A stretch of DNA of 64,000 nucleotides, from positions 19,910 to 83,909 of the forward strand of contig CACYTU010000004.1 of assembly GCA_902777355.1 (NCBI GenBank), in the 5' to 3' direction. The translations under genes were made by a program, and so were the position numbers. Within the stretch, counting starts at the first letter, position 1; the number at the start of each line of letters is the position of its first letter. The notes under the pieces were generated by a model, which searched no databases, was not told the origin of the DNA, and saw only the letters and a program-made list of their open reading frames with translations. This document shows, piece by piece, positions 17,409 through 26,298 of the stretch. The stretch comes from an uncultured Lachnospiraceae bacterium (lineage in GTDB: Bacteria > Bacillota > Clostridia > Lachnospirales > Lachnospiraceae).

Positions 17409-19436
17409 ATGAAGGGAATCGGAATTGACACCGGCGGAACCTGCACGGATGCCGTCATATATGACTTTGAAAACGGCCGTGTGCTCGCGGAAGCCAAAAC
17501 ACTGACTACACACCAGGATCTGAAAATCGGTATCGGGGAAGTCCTGCGGCAGCTCCCGCAGGATCTGCTGAAAGAGTGCAGGCAGGCTGCGCTGTCAACG
17601 ACACTGGCCACCAACGCCTGCGTTGAAAATCTGGGAGGAAAGGGAAAAATCATTTTCCTGGGCGTATCCCGGAAAGTCTTCATGAATACATGGCGCAGCT
17701 ATGGATTCCGCTCCCTCGACGACATCATGCTTGTAGACTGCCGCATTCTGCCTGATCCCGCAGCGTCAGAAGAGCCCGACTGGGAAATGCTGCGCAGCAG
17801 AATCCCGGCCTTTCTGGCAGACTGCGACTGCGTCAGTATCGTGCAGCTTTTCTCCGCGGATCACAATGGGGCCTATGAACTGCGGACCAGAGATATTATA
17901 CGGGAATTCCCCCAGTTTCAGAACATACCTGTTATTCTGGGCAATACCCTCTTTGCCGACCGCAATGCCATCCGACGCGGTGCCGGCGCGCTTTTAAATG
18001 CCCGCCTGGTCCCCGTTATCCACGCTTTCATGGCTGCCATCAAAGAAGTCTTCGCCTCCATGAACCTGGACATGCCCATCACTATCATCCGCAGCGACGG
18101 CTCGCAGATGTCCGACTCCTTCGCACAGGAACGCCCTGTCGAGACGCTGCTGTGCGGTCCTGCCGCCAGCGTGATCGGCGCCTGCTCCCTGTCTGATTCA
18201 CCCAATGCCATCGTGGTCGACATGGGAGGAACCACCACGGATATAGCCCTGGTCAAAAACCGCATCGTCAGACGGGCGGAAGCCGGCATAAAGGTGGGTG
18301 ACTGGAAAACTTTTGTCAAGGGACTCTATGTCGACACATTCGGTCTGGGAGGCGATACCCGCGTCTATTACGACCGCGGAGGCCGGGTCCGCCTGGGAAA
18401 AAACCGCGTCCAGCCTCTCTGCGTCCTGGCATCGGAATACCCCTGGGTCCTGGAAGAACTGCGGTCTCTCGATGAGTCGGGCCGTCTGAATATAATCCCC
18501 TTACATGAATATTTTATTCTTCTGAGAGATATCGAAGACGACGGATCCGGACATTTTTTCAACAGTGAGCGCGCCCTCTGCCGTGCCCTCAAAGAAGGCC
18601 CTCTCTCCTACGAAAAGGCCTGTGCCGCCATCGGAAAAGATATTTATACCGCTGATTTCAGCAGACTGGAATCTGCCCGGGTCATCCTTCGATGTGGCCT
18701 GACACCCACAGATTTCATGCATATCCGCGGGGATTTCAGCGCTTTTTCCACAGAGGCATCCATGCGGGCTGCCGCATTTTTCGTCCGCAGCTGCGAGGCG
18801 GAAGACATTGAATCCCTCGCCCGTATGGCCTACGACCTGGTGACCGAGCGCCTTTACAAAAACATCGTTCGGGTCCTCCTGACCACAGAGTGCGCTCCCC
18901 TCTCAAAAGATCCTTTTGACAAACAGCTGAACGACCTCATCGACTGCTCCTGGCAGCTGGCGTATAAGGGCCGCAGAGCAAACAGCTGCTTCCTCCCCGG
19001 TATATTCGAGACACATGCCAGGCTTGTCGGCGCGGGGGCCCCGACCCATATCTTCCTGCCCCGGGTCGCTAAAATGCTGGGCACAAGAGCAGTGCTCCCC
19101 AAACACGCGGCCGTAGCCAACGCAGTAGGCGCGATCACAGGCCAGGTCACTGCCATCACTGAAATCACCCTCACCCCCCTGGCGGGAGATGACTACGGCG
19201 CTGTCGTTGTCGTCACTCCCCGGATCCGCAGGACCTTCAATTCCCGCGCGAAGGCACTCTCCTTTGCAAAAAAAGAAGGCCGCAGAATCGCTGAGGAAAA
19301 AGCCCGCTCCCAGGGCGCCAGGGGCAGCATTACTGTCCGGGAAGAAATCATCCGCAACGACTCTACAATGGGCTACGGAAAGATCTGGCTGGGCGATACC
19401 CTGCGCTATACGGCTTCCGGAAGCACCATCCGGTAA
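17409..19436 (+). CDS. Hydantoinase/oxoprolinase-family (HyuA-like) protein
   Basis: The 675-residue protein has the ASKHA-type pattern of the HyuA family: GIDTGGTCTDAVIYD at residues 5-19, STTLATNACVE, then DMGGTTTDIALV about 270 residues in, and FGLGGDTRVYYD. Family members hydrolyse ATP to open hydantoin or 5-oxoproline rings. The usual HyuB partner is not beside it, and in clostridia single HyuA proteins are often poorly characterised, so the substrate is open. The start is preceded only by CGGGA. It shares orientation with the upstream deaminase-like gene across a repeat-filled gap and is closed by a terminator at 19531. Confidence 0.75.
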   Translation: MKGIGIDTGGTCTDAVIYDFENGRVLAEAKTLTTHQDLKIGIGEVLRQLPQDLLKECRQAALSTTLATNACVENLGGKGKIIFLGVSRKVFMNTWRSYGFRSLDDIMLVDCRILPDPAASEEPDWEMLRSRIPAFLADCDCVSIVQLFSADHNGAYELRTRDIIREFPQFQNIPVILGNTLFADRNAIRRGAGALLNARLVPVIHAFMAAIKEVFASMNLDMPITIIRSDGSQMSDSFAQERPVETLLCGPAASVIGACSLSDSPNAIVVDMGGTTTDIALVKNRIVRRAEAGIKVGDWKTFVKGLYVDTFGLGGDTRVYYDRGGRVRLGKNRVQPLCVLASEYPWVLEELRSLDESGRLNIIPLHEYFILLRDIEDDGSGHFFNSERALCRALKEGPLSYEKACAAIGKDIYTADFSRLESARVILRCGLTPTDFMHIRGDFSAFSTEASMRAAAFFVRSCEAEDIESLARMAYDLVTERLYKNIVRVLLTTECAPLSKDPFDKQLNDLIDCSWQLAYKGRRANSCFLPGIFETHARLVGAGAPTHIFLPRVAKMLGTRAVLPKHAAVANAVGAITGQVTAITEITLTPLAGDDYGAVVVVTPRIRRTFNSRAKALSFAKKEGRRIAEEKARSQGARGSITVREEIIRNDSTMGYGKIWLGDTLRYTASGSTIR

Positions 19437-19530
19437 ATTCCTTTCCTTTGCCATTGCGCCGTTGGAAAAAACTTTTCCCAGTACTTTTTTCCGATACTTT
19501 TCACGATCTCCCGAGACTTCCCGGGGAATC

Positions 19531-19590
19531 AAAAAACAGGGTGGAACCTGTTCGCGGACTGCGAATGGGCTCCACCCTTCTGTTTTTTAT
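19531..19590 (+). terminator. Rho-independent terminator after the HyuA-like gene
   Basis: The arms AAACAGGGTGGA and TCCACCCTTCTGTTT pair and are followed by TTTTTT. It sits 95 nt after the stop codon. Confidence 0.85.
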
Positions 19591-19658
19591 ATTTTACTAT
19601 AATCTTTCCATTATCTTTTCAGCATATTGCCTTATCATGAATATTTAAAAGCTTCTGA

Positions 19659-20435
19659 TTACAATGAAAATCCCCAGGCCTTCTCAATCTCTTCCCTTAT
19701 AACGCGCAGCTGTTCGATCTGCTTAACATTTTGGCCGTTCTGCAGGATCTGCAGCAGGTATCCCTGGTCTTTCACTATGGTCCGGGTGACTTCCAGTTCC
19801 AGGTCAAATGCCATGCAGCAATAAAGAATGGTATTATCAAAGACACTTTTCACAAGCTTGCGGGGTACACACTGATGTGCATAGACACAGTCCATCAGCT
19901 CCTTACCCGCTTCGGGCTCATCCGTAAATCTGCTTCTTCCCGCTCCCGCGATATCTTCAAAAGGAGTGGTCGCAATGACCCTGAAAATATCTGTTTTATC
20001 GGCATCCCGGATCAGCTGACAGAAAAGACGGGTGCGGGGATCCAGATCAGACGGCAGAGCCAGCTTATTATGAAGGCGCACCGCCGTCTCGCAAAGAGCC
20101 CGCCATCCTTCCGGCAGCCCCTGAGTCGGATATCTGTCGATCAGTCCGTCCACAAACAAAATATCCGCACCCAGCTCGGCATGATCCACAGAAAGAGAAT
20201 CCACAAAGGTCCCATATCTTCTCTCCTGCTCAAACCTGCCAGTATCATGCAGAATCCCGAGAAACCAGGCCAGATCGATATCGTCACTTCCCAACCTCAG
20301 CCCCTCAGCTATCGTCTGCGCATTTTTTGCGACACGGAAGGTGTGGAGGATTTTCCGGTCTATATCTTTCAGCGCCTCATTATAATCTTTTGTGTAATTT
20401 TGAAAAACGGATATTGTTTCAATGTGATCGATCAT
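19659..20435 (-). CDS. HD-domain phosphohydrolase
   Basis: The product of about 258 residues has the HD metal motif: HTFRVAKNAQ supplies the first His, and WFLGILHDTGRFEQ supplies the His-Asp pair and the downstream Arg. HLHNKLALP-like and LIRDADKTDIFRV segments fit the remaining metal ligands. Such enzymes hydrolyse phosphate esters or nucleotides; the substrate here is unknown. I start it at 20435 (MIDHIETI); a start ten codons further upstream is possible, and neither has a strong ribosome site. It is a monocistronic minus-strand gene between the HyuA terminator and the cbiK-type gene. Confidence 0.75.
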   Translation of the reverse strand: MIDHIETISVFQNYTKDYNEALKDIDRKILHTFRVAKNAQTIAEGLRLGSDDIDLAWFLGILHDTGRFEQERRYGTFVDSLSVDHAELGADILFVDGLIDRYPTQGLPEGWRALCETAVRLHNKLALPSDLDPRTRLFCQLIRDADKTDIFRVIATTPFEDIAGAGRSRFTDEPEAGKELMDCVYAHQCVPRKLVKSVFDNTILYCCMAFDLELEVTRTIVKDQGYLLQILQNGQNVKQIEQLRVIREEIEKAWGFSL

Positions 20436-20486
20436 ATTTTTCTTTAGTTTCCAGCAAGTATACATCGTGAACAGGAATACAGCAAA

Positions 20487-20509
20487 CGCCCGGCCATGGC
20501 GGCCGGGCG
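20487..20509 (-). terminator. Hairpin between the tandem-CbiK gene and the HD gene
   Basis: CGCCCGGCC and GGCCGGGCG form a perfect 9-bp G/C stem with a 5-nt loop. On the minus strand it is followed by TTTGC, a short T-run, so it is a plausible but not ideal terminator for the gene ending at 20566. Confidence 0.6.
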
Positions 20510-20565
20510 TCTGTTATTTCCGCAATAGGCCGGCGCACACAATGGCGCGCAGGCATTGTCTTTTC

Positions 20566-23439
20566 TTATTCGGCTTTCACCACATCCGTCACTTTGACCT
20601 TGTGATCATACCAATTTCCCTTTGTGCCGACAAGCGCGCAGTCAAATTCCTGGTCGATCGCAGGCACGGGGATATCAAATCCGTACACTTCATCTGTAGT
20701 TCCGTCGGTGTAGTCCACCTTGTCAGTTGTGGGCTGCAGCAGGGCTGCGCCCTCTTTCTGTGCCTCCTCGGCAGTTCCCTGGAAGAGGTTGACGATTTTT
20801 TTGGAAGCCAGGCTGACATGGATGGTCATCTTTCCGTCTTTCACGGTCAGAATGCCCTTATCCTCTTTTGCCTCGTTCACATGGAACATACCGCTGTCGG
20901 TGGTAAAGGTCGCTGTATAGGTTCCGTCCTCAAGGGCTGCGCTTTCTGCTGCTGCAGCGGATGTGGAGCCTTCGTCAGCTTTTGCCTCTCCGTTGATTGC
21001 CTCTCCGGCGTGCTCGACATAGAGTGCCTGGACTTCCGGAATGCGGCCAAGGCCTTCAATCTGGGTATCGATCTTCTCGAAGCCGCCGTCGGCGGTAAAC
21101 ATGCTCTTCCAGGAATCCTCGTCGTCGCCTGCCATGTCGTTGTTGGCGTGATCGCCTGCCACGACCATCAGGGGGCGAAGGATCACCTTCTTATAACCTG
21201 CCTTTTTGACTGCGGCAATGATGTTTTCACAGGAAGTCTCTTCGGGCTCACCCTCGACAGTTCCGACAAAAACATTCTTGTAGCCCAGCTTGTCCATCTG
21301 GGTCTGCATCTGGCTGTAGGTCACTTTGGCGACATGCGCGGTCCCGTGTCCCATGAAGACAAAAGCGGTTCCGTCTTCTGCCGCTGCATCGATGCTGTCA
21401 AATCCGGCGACTTTGACGGCCTCTGCCACGACTGCCTTTGCGACTGTTTCCTTGTCGTCATTGATGACTGTGGCATCCTCCCCGACTTCGCCCAGAAGGG
21501 GCTCCGCGACCTTTACAGATTCAAAATCGCCTTCGACAGCCTTTACGGCTTCCATGAGTTCATCGTACTCAGCGCCGTGCATCAGGTGTGTGGGCTGGAT
21601 CACAAGGTTCTTGACACCGTTTTCTTTTGCGCGGGCAAGAGCCTGAGCTACGTTGTCGATGACCTCGCCGTCGCGGGCCTGCACATGGTTGATGATGATC
21701 TGGGCAGTGAATCCTCTGCGGACCGACCAGTCGGGATAGGCCTCCTGCAGAGCCTTCTCGATCCCGCCGATATCTGTAGCGCGGCTCTCATTGAAGGAAG
21801 TACCGAAACTCACGACCAGCAGCTCGTTCTCGCCAATCTCATCCCCATTGAGCGGGTCGTCCAGGGAAGCGTCGCCCGTATCGCGTCCGAAGTAATCAGG
21901 GTCTGCTTCTTCGCCTTCCACCATAGCCTTCTGCTCATCTGTCAGGGCATCCCAGGCAGCCTTTGCTGCTGCGATGTCGTCGTCAGTTGTATCAGTGCGC
22001 TCCTGCACATAAATGGCATCGATCAGAGCTCCGCACTCTTTTGCCAGTTCTTCGTCTGTCTTGTCTGTGTCCGCCGCCGCATCCGCTGTGATCGGATCTT
22101 CCTCCATGGCGTCCTCAGCGTGCTCGACATAGAGTGCCTGGACTTCCGGAATGCGTCCGAGACCCTCGATCTGGGTGTCAACCTTCTCGAAGCCGCCGTC
22201 GGCGGTAAACATGCTCTTCCAGGAATCTTCTTCGTCACCTGCCATGTCGTTGTTGGCGTGATCGCCTGCCACGACCATCAGGGGACGGAGGATTACCTTC
22301 TTGTAGCCGGCATCTTTGACTGCAGCAATGATATTTTCGCAGGAAGTCTCTTCGGGCTCGCCCTCGACGGTTCCGACAAAAACATTCTTATAACCGAGCT
22401 CATTCATCTGGGCCTGCATCTGGCTGTAGGTCACTTTGGCGACGTGTGCGGTCCCGTGTCCCATGAAGACAAAAGCGGTTCCGTCTTCTGCCGCCGCGTC
22501 GATGCTGTCAAATCCGGCGGTCTTGACGGCCTCCGCCACGACTGCCTTGGCAACTGTTTCCTTGTCGTCATTGATGTCTGTGGCATCCTCGCCGACTTCA
22601 CCCAGAAGGGGCTCCGCAACGCGGACTGTCTCAAAATCGCCTGCTGCCGCTTTCACGGCTTCCATCAGCTCATCGTACTCAGCGCCATGCATCAGGTGTG
22701 TGGGCTGAATCAGGAGGTTCTTGACACCGTTTTCTTTCGCGCGGGCAAGTGCCTGAGCTACGTTGTCGATGACCTCGCCGTCACGGGCCTGCACATGGTT
22801 GATGATGATCTGGGCTGTGAAACCTCTGCGGACAGACCAGTCGGGATAGGCCGCCTGCAGAGCCTTTTCGATACCGCCGATATCTGTTGCGCGGCTTTCG
22901 TTGAAGGAAGTGCCGAAGCTCACGACCAGCAGCTCGTTCTCGCCGATCTCATCCGCATTGAGCGGATCATCTGCAGCGGCATCACCGGTATCGCGTCCGA
23001 AGTAATCGGGATCCGCAAATTCTCCGGCTACCATTTCTTTCTGCTCGTCTGTCAGGGCATCCCAGGCATCCTTAGCCGCCGCGATGTCCGCATCGGTCGT
23101 CTCTGTGCGCTCCTGCACATAGATGGCATCAATCAGAGCCGCGCACTCCGCAGCCAGCTCCTCATCTGTTTTAGCGGCCTGTGCGCCTGTATCCGCTGCA
23201 GCAGCCATCTCTGCCCCTGTTTCCGCCACGGGCGCAGCATCTGTCACCGCCACAGTATCCGCCACGGGCGCGGCATCCGTCACTGCACCGCTGTCTGCGG
23301 TGGAAACAGCCGCGTCAGTGCTCTCTGTCGTCTGGCTGGTATCTGTTGCCGGAGCGGTTCCGGCTGCGCTGCCGCAGCCTGCCAGAAGCGCTCCCGTGAG
23401 GGCGGATGCCAATAGGATTGCTGTCAATTTCTTTTTCAT
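20566..23439 (-). CDS. cbiK: Exported lipoprotein with two CbiK-type cobalt chelatase domains
   Basis: The 957-residue product begins with a lipoprotein signal ending LLAGC (Cys22) and an Ala/Thr/Asp-rich spacer, so it should sit outside the membrane. Two CbiK domains follow, residues about 169-440 and 539-810. Each begins ELLVVSFGTSFNESRATDIGG and has two conserved His sites: MGHGTAH (His328 and His698) and GDHANNDMAG (His394 and His764). CbiK inserts Co2+ into sirohydrochlorin; exported relatives have been linked to metal or haem handling. Residues about 845-957 form a further domain (DGTYTATF, PVPAIDQEFDCALVGTK) of the sort seen on surface proteins of Gram-positives. Each chelatase is preceded by a 75-residue helical segment. 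The ribosome site is GAGGAGG. It is the last gene after the riboswitch-led hsp70 cluster. Confidence 0.85.
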   Translation of the reverse strand: MKKKLTAILLASALTGALLAGCGSAAGTAPATDTSQTTESTDAAVSTADSGAVTDAAPVADTVAVTDAAPVAETGAEMAAAADTGAQAAKTDEELAAECAALIDAIYVQERTETTDADIAAAKDAWDALTDEQKEMVAGEFADPDYFGRDTGDAAADDPLNADEIGENELLVVSFGTSFNESRATDIGGIEKALQAAYPDWSVRRGFTAQIIINHVQARDGEVIDNVAQALARAKENGVKNLLIQPTHLMHGAEYDELMEAVKAAAGDFETVRVAEPLLGEVGEDATDINDDKETVAKAVVAEAVKTAGFDSIDAAAEDGTAFVFMGHGTAHVAKVTYSQMQAQMNELGYKNVFVGTVEGEPEETSCENIIAAVKDAGYKKVILRPLMVVAGDHANNDMAGDEEDSWKSMFTADGGFEKVDTQIEGLGRIPEVQALYVEHAEDAMEEDPITADAAADTDKTDEELAKECGALIDAIYVQERTDTTDDDIAAAKAAWDALTDEQKAMVEGEEADPDYFGRDTGDASLDDPLNGDEIGENELLVVSFGTSFNESRATDIGGIEKALQEAYPDWSVRRGFTAQIIINHVQARDGEVIDNVAQALARAKENGVKNLVIQPTHLMHGAEYDELMEAVKAVEGDFESVKVAEPLLGEVGEDATVINDDKETVAKAVVAEAVKVAGFDSIDAAAEDGTAFVFMGHGTAHVAKVTYSQMQTQMDKLGYKNVFVGTVEGEPEETSCENIIAAVKKAGYKKVILRPLMVVAGDHANNDMAGDDEDSWKSMFTADGGFEKIDTQIEGLGRIPEVQALYVEHAGEAINGEAKADEGSTSAAAAESAALEDGTYTATFTTDSGMFHVNEAKEDKGILTVKDGKMTIHVSLASKKIVNLFQGTAEEAQKEGAALLQPTTDKVDYTDGTTDEVYGFDIPVPAIDQEFDCALVGTKGNWYDHKVKVTDVVKAE
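20950..23169 (-). repeat. Internal 1,110-bp tandem duplication inside the CbiK gene
   Basis: Residues 91-460 and 461-830 align without gaps at an offset of 370 residues, and long DNA stretches are nearly identical (for example around 21330 and 22440). This is a recent in-frame duplication of helical segment plus chelatase domain. The boundary is near 22060. Confidence 0.9.
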
Positions 23440-23487
23440 AGTTATCCTCCTCGTTTTGAAAAAATGATAAGTTACAAGAGATCACCG

Positions 23488-23558
23488 GGGACGGTTCCGG
23501 CTGACTCATAAAAAAGCCCGCAGTTCTGCGGAAAAAATGAGTCAGGAAGAACCGTCCC
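23488..23558 (-). promoter_or_regulatory. Nested hairpin with an internal terminator upstream of the CbiK gene
   Basis: An outer 22-bp inverted repeat pairs GGGACGGTTC..CTGACTCAT (23488-23509) with ATGAGTCAG..GAACCGTCCC (23537-23558). Inside it, CCGCAG and CTGCGG form a short stem that on the minus strand is followed by GCTTTTTT, the layout of an intrinsic terminator. It lies between the upstream gene's stop at 23587 and the chelatase start at 23439. Two further gactca repeats sit at 23560-23580. It could be an attenuator or a mobile REP-like palindrome. Confidence 0.7.
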
Positions 23559-23586
23559 TATTGACTCACTATTGACTCATAGCGTC

Positions 23587-26010
23587 TTAAACATCGGATA
23601 TGATTATCAGGGCTGCCACGAGCGACAGGATCACGTACAGGATTCCATAGAGGACGTACAGTACGATCCCCCAGATCGGAACCGGCAGTCTGCCAAAGAA
23701 TTCAAGGATCTTGTAGAAGGTGAAGGGGGCTAAGAGCAGGCAGGCCTGGGTCAGCACATATTTCCACAAGGACGGGTGCGGCGTTTTATTTTTCAGACAG
23801 CCCAAAGCAAAACCAATCAGGAGACAGAACATAACGGCGATCCGGGACAGCATCTGTAAGAACTGCGCGGGTCCGGGGAGCCCTCCCGCGACGCGGTCCC
23901 AGATCGTCAGGATCAGCCAGAAGAGGAAGGGCGGAAGGACCTTTTTGATCGTTGCCGCGATGACCTTGCTGCGATAGCCGGGTTTAAACCGGTGGCTGCC
24001 GAAATGTATGCCGTCCCCGCCTCGAAAAGGCATGCCGTTACCACGGCGGAAAAGCATGCCGCCACCGCTCCTGAATCCGGCAGTTTTCCTGGCCTTGTTC
24101 GCTCTTCTGCGCAGGGCGGAGTCGATGTGCAGGTTCAGCCGCTTTTCCAGAAAGGACAGGGACACTGACATGCTGCCTGTGGCAGGAAATTCATATTTTG
24201 CCGGCAGGAAGCTGGCCGCGAGCTCCATCGTAGGTTTGAAATCGTGTTCAAAACTTATATCGCTGACATCATTTTTTTCGTTCAGACAGCTGATAAAGGC
24301 GTACCGGCAGCATCTTTCAGCCCGCTTGATGTATTTTTCGCCGTGGACCTCCTCCTTCGGGTTCTTAAGTGCATAATCGATGACTCTGCGGAGCGCGTCA
24401 CGCTGTGCGCTCGATCCCGCGAAGGCGGAGGTAAAATCAGCGAGAGCTTTTAAACCTTCACGCTCTTTCGGGATACTTCCGGGAGCAGAGGGGTCTCCGC
24501 TCCCGCCGCTTTCTTCGTCAATGTCAGTCACATGAAAGTGGAACATTCTTCTATAGCCGCCTATGGTCCTGAGCTGCTCATCCACGATTGGCTGTTTGTC
24601 GTCGTAGCACTTGAGGAAAGCGCGCTGCAGACGGCTGCTCATCCCGGACTGCTGCAGCATGACAAGCAGGTTCTGATGGAGATGCCGCAGGAGCTCCTGT
24701 CTGCGGGCGTCGGGCAGACCGGGCATTGCGCAGGTCATGATCTCCTGATGCACAGATTCGCCCAACTTGCGCGCACTGTATTCAGAGCGGACGCTCTTGA
24801 ACCTGTCCAGGTATTCGCTGCGGATTTTTGCGGTGATACACAGGCCGATGACATCTGCACGGTGGAGCTTTTTTTTATTGCCGGAAGTGGCGATGACGAT
24901 GTCATCCGGGATCATGCCGGCGAGATTGTCGGCATACTTCGCCTGCGCGTGTTTTTCGTGATTGATCACGTTCCGCACGTAGCAGGCGCATTCTTCATAG
25001 AAGCCGACGGCGGCCTCCCTGACCAGCGACGTCCCTTCCCTGTACATCTTTTCGACATCCAGCCTGTTGATCCACTGGAGGAGTGTCTGGACGCTGTTTC
25101 CGTCAGCTTGCAGGCGCGTCACTTCTTTCGACATGGCGAAGAGCATGGCGCGTGCAAACGCCTGCTGTGTATCCTTTTCCCCGAGCTGTCCGGGGGTTTT
25201 TTCGTAGAGGTCCGCAGCCTCCTCGAGGTCTTTTGAGAACCGGATGGCATTGGCATAAGGGATCAGACACCTGCTGACCGCCCGGTCGACAGCGCCGTTT
25301 TCGACAGCCCGCGCGCCGGGGGTGCCGAGGACATCGATGCAGGCGGAGACGTTCGCCGGCCTGCCGTCCCAGCTATAGTCTTCGACGCGGCATACGATCT
25401 CTTCCACCAGCTTCCGACGGAACCCGTTCCAGGCCGCGATGGTTTCCTCCTTGAACTTTTCGTCCTTCTGCTGCCTGTAAGTGGTGGATTCCTCCACCTT
25501 CGTGTTTTTGAAAAAAATATTATACAGTGAAAAAGCCATATCCCAGGCCGCGGCGGCGTGCTCCGTGTCCTCGGTCTCGCTGTTCAGCGCGATGCGGGCG
25601 CAGAGCGCGGCGTATGCCTGAATCCGCCAGGGATCCCGGAGATTCAGGACAGTTTCCCGGATCCGGTCCGGCTTAAACAGATCCACGCTGTCCTCCGCCT
25701 CTTCCTGGACGACGATGTCGTCTTTCAGTCTGACAAATTCCTCCTTGAAAAAGCGGTACGGGATGGGCGTGCCGGACGCGCCGCTCAGGGCGATACAGGC
25801 TTTCCGGTACGCGGTGTTTTCCTCGTCCGGCCCCGGACGGGTGAAGCGGAGCGTGGTCAGCTCGTCATAGAGACGTATCTCCGGTATCAGCATTTGCGCG
25901 CGATAAGTGCCGGCTTCGCTGAGGGAGACCTCTTTCTGCATTCTGACATGCATGGCCATTTCCCTGCCGCTCAGTGTCGGCGGCGCAAGCAAGGCTTCGA
26001 ACCGGTTCAT
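23587..26010 (-). CDS. Unrecognised 807-residue protein with four C-terminal membrane segments
   Basis: I do not recognise a family. Residues 1-640 are soluble and mostly helical, rich in Arg, Glu and Ala, without repeats or obvious catalytic motifs. Residues about 650-690 form a Gly/Arg/Phe-rich loop (RRGNGMPFRGGDG). Residues about 695-805 contain four hydrophobic segments (FLFWLILTIWD, IAVMFCLLIGFALG, LLLAPFTFYKIL, GIVLYVLYGILYVILS), so a large cytosolic domain is probably anchored by a C-terminal membrane bundle. The start is preceded by GGAGGAAGGAG. It follows the Hsp70-like gene in the same direction, which suggests it is that chaperone's partner or client, but this is inference. Confidence 0.6.
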   Translation of the reverse strand: MNRFEALLAPPTLSGREMAMHVRMQKEVSLSEAGTYRAQMLIPEIRLYDELTTLRFTRPGPDEENTAYRKACIALSGASGTPIPYRFFKEEFVRLKDDIVVQEEAEDSVDLFKPDRIRETVLNLRDPWRIQAYAALCARIALNSETEDTEHAAAAWDMAFSLYNIFFKNTKVEESTTYRQQKDEKFKEETIAAWNGFRRKLVEEIVCRVEDYSWDGRPANVSACIDVLGTPGARAVENGAVDRAVSRCLIPYANAIRFSKDLEEAADLYEKTPGQLGEKDTQQAFARAMLFAMSKEVTRLQADGNSVQTLLQWINRLDVEKMYREGTSLVREAAVGFYEECACYVRNVINHEKHAQAKYADNLAGMIPDDIVIATSGNKKKLHRADVIGLCITAKIRSEYLDRFKSVRSEYSARKLGESVHQEIMTCAMPGLPDARRQELLRHLHQNLLVMLQQSGMSSRLQRAFLKCYDDKQPIVDEQLRTIGGYRRMFHFHVTDIDEESGGSGDPSAPGSIPKEREGLKALADFTSAFAGSSAQRDALRRVIDYALKNPKEEVHGEKYIKRAERCCRYAFISCLNEKNDVSDISFEHDFKPTMELAASFLPAKYEFPATGSMSVSLSFLEKRLNLHIDSALRRRANKARKTAGFRSGGGMLFRRGNGMPFRGGDGIHFGSHRFKPGYRSKVIAATIKKVLPPFLFWLILTIWDRVAGGLPGPAQFLQMLSRIAVMFCLLIGFALGCLKNKTPHPSLWKYVLTQACLLLAPFTFYKILEFFGRLPVPIWGIVLYVLYGILYVILSLVAALIIISDV

Positions 26011-26062
26011 TCGTTTCTCCTTCCTCCGGGGAAAAAGTTGACAAAGGGATGGTTCTTTTGTC

Positions 26063-26188
26063 GTTTCTGGTCACACTGTGACCGGAAACGGGGCGTTTTC
26101 CATTCCAAATCGCGTTTCATGCGATGGAAAACGCCCTTGAGCCCGGTAAAGGCTGCCGGCCCGCACCAAACAGCGGAGTGTTTGGTGC
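26063..26188. other. Three consecutive perfect stem-loops
   Basis: Hairpin 1 (26063-26089) pairs GTTTC.GGTCAC with GTGACC.GAAAC. Hairpin 2 (26091-26136) pairs GGGCGTTTTCCAT with ATGGAAAACGCCC. Hairpin 3 (26163-26188) pairs GCACCAAAC with GTTTGGTGC. They lie in the 288-bp gap between the Hsp70-like gene and the membrane-protein gene. None has a T-run on the minus strand, so they look more like RNA processing, stability or small-RNA structures than terminators. Confidence 0.8.
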
Positions 26189-26298
26189 GTGTGACTTGTA
26201 ACCTTTTGTCAGCTTACTTCCGGCAGTTTACAATTTCACAGATCCGCATAGGGTTTCGTTGAACAGCAGGAGCGGACAAGCGATTTATGAAAAGATTT

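Noticed and set aside
14581-19436. RADAR-like defence system
   Set aside because: No RdrA-type ATPase is adjacent and the deaminase cannot be assigned to RdrB by eye; kept only as a question about the protein itself.
20467-23415. A 982-codon open frame on the plus strand opposite the CbiK gene
   Set aside because: It is the mirror of the chelatase gene; the minus frame has a ribosome site, lipoprotein signal and conserved motifs, while this one has none.
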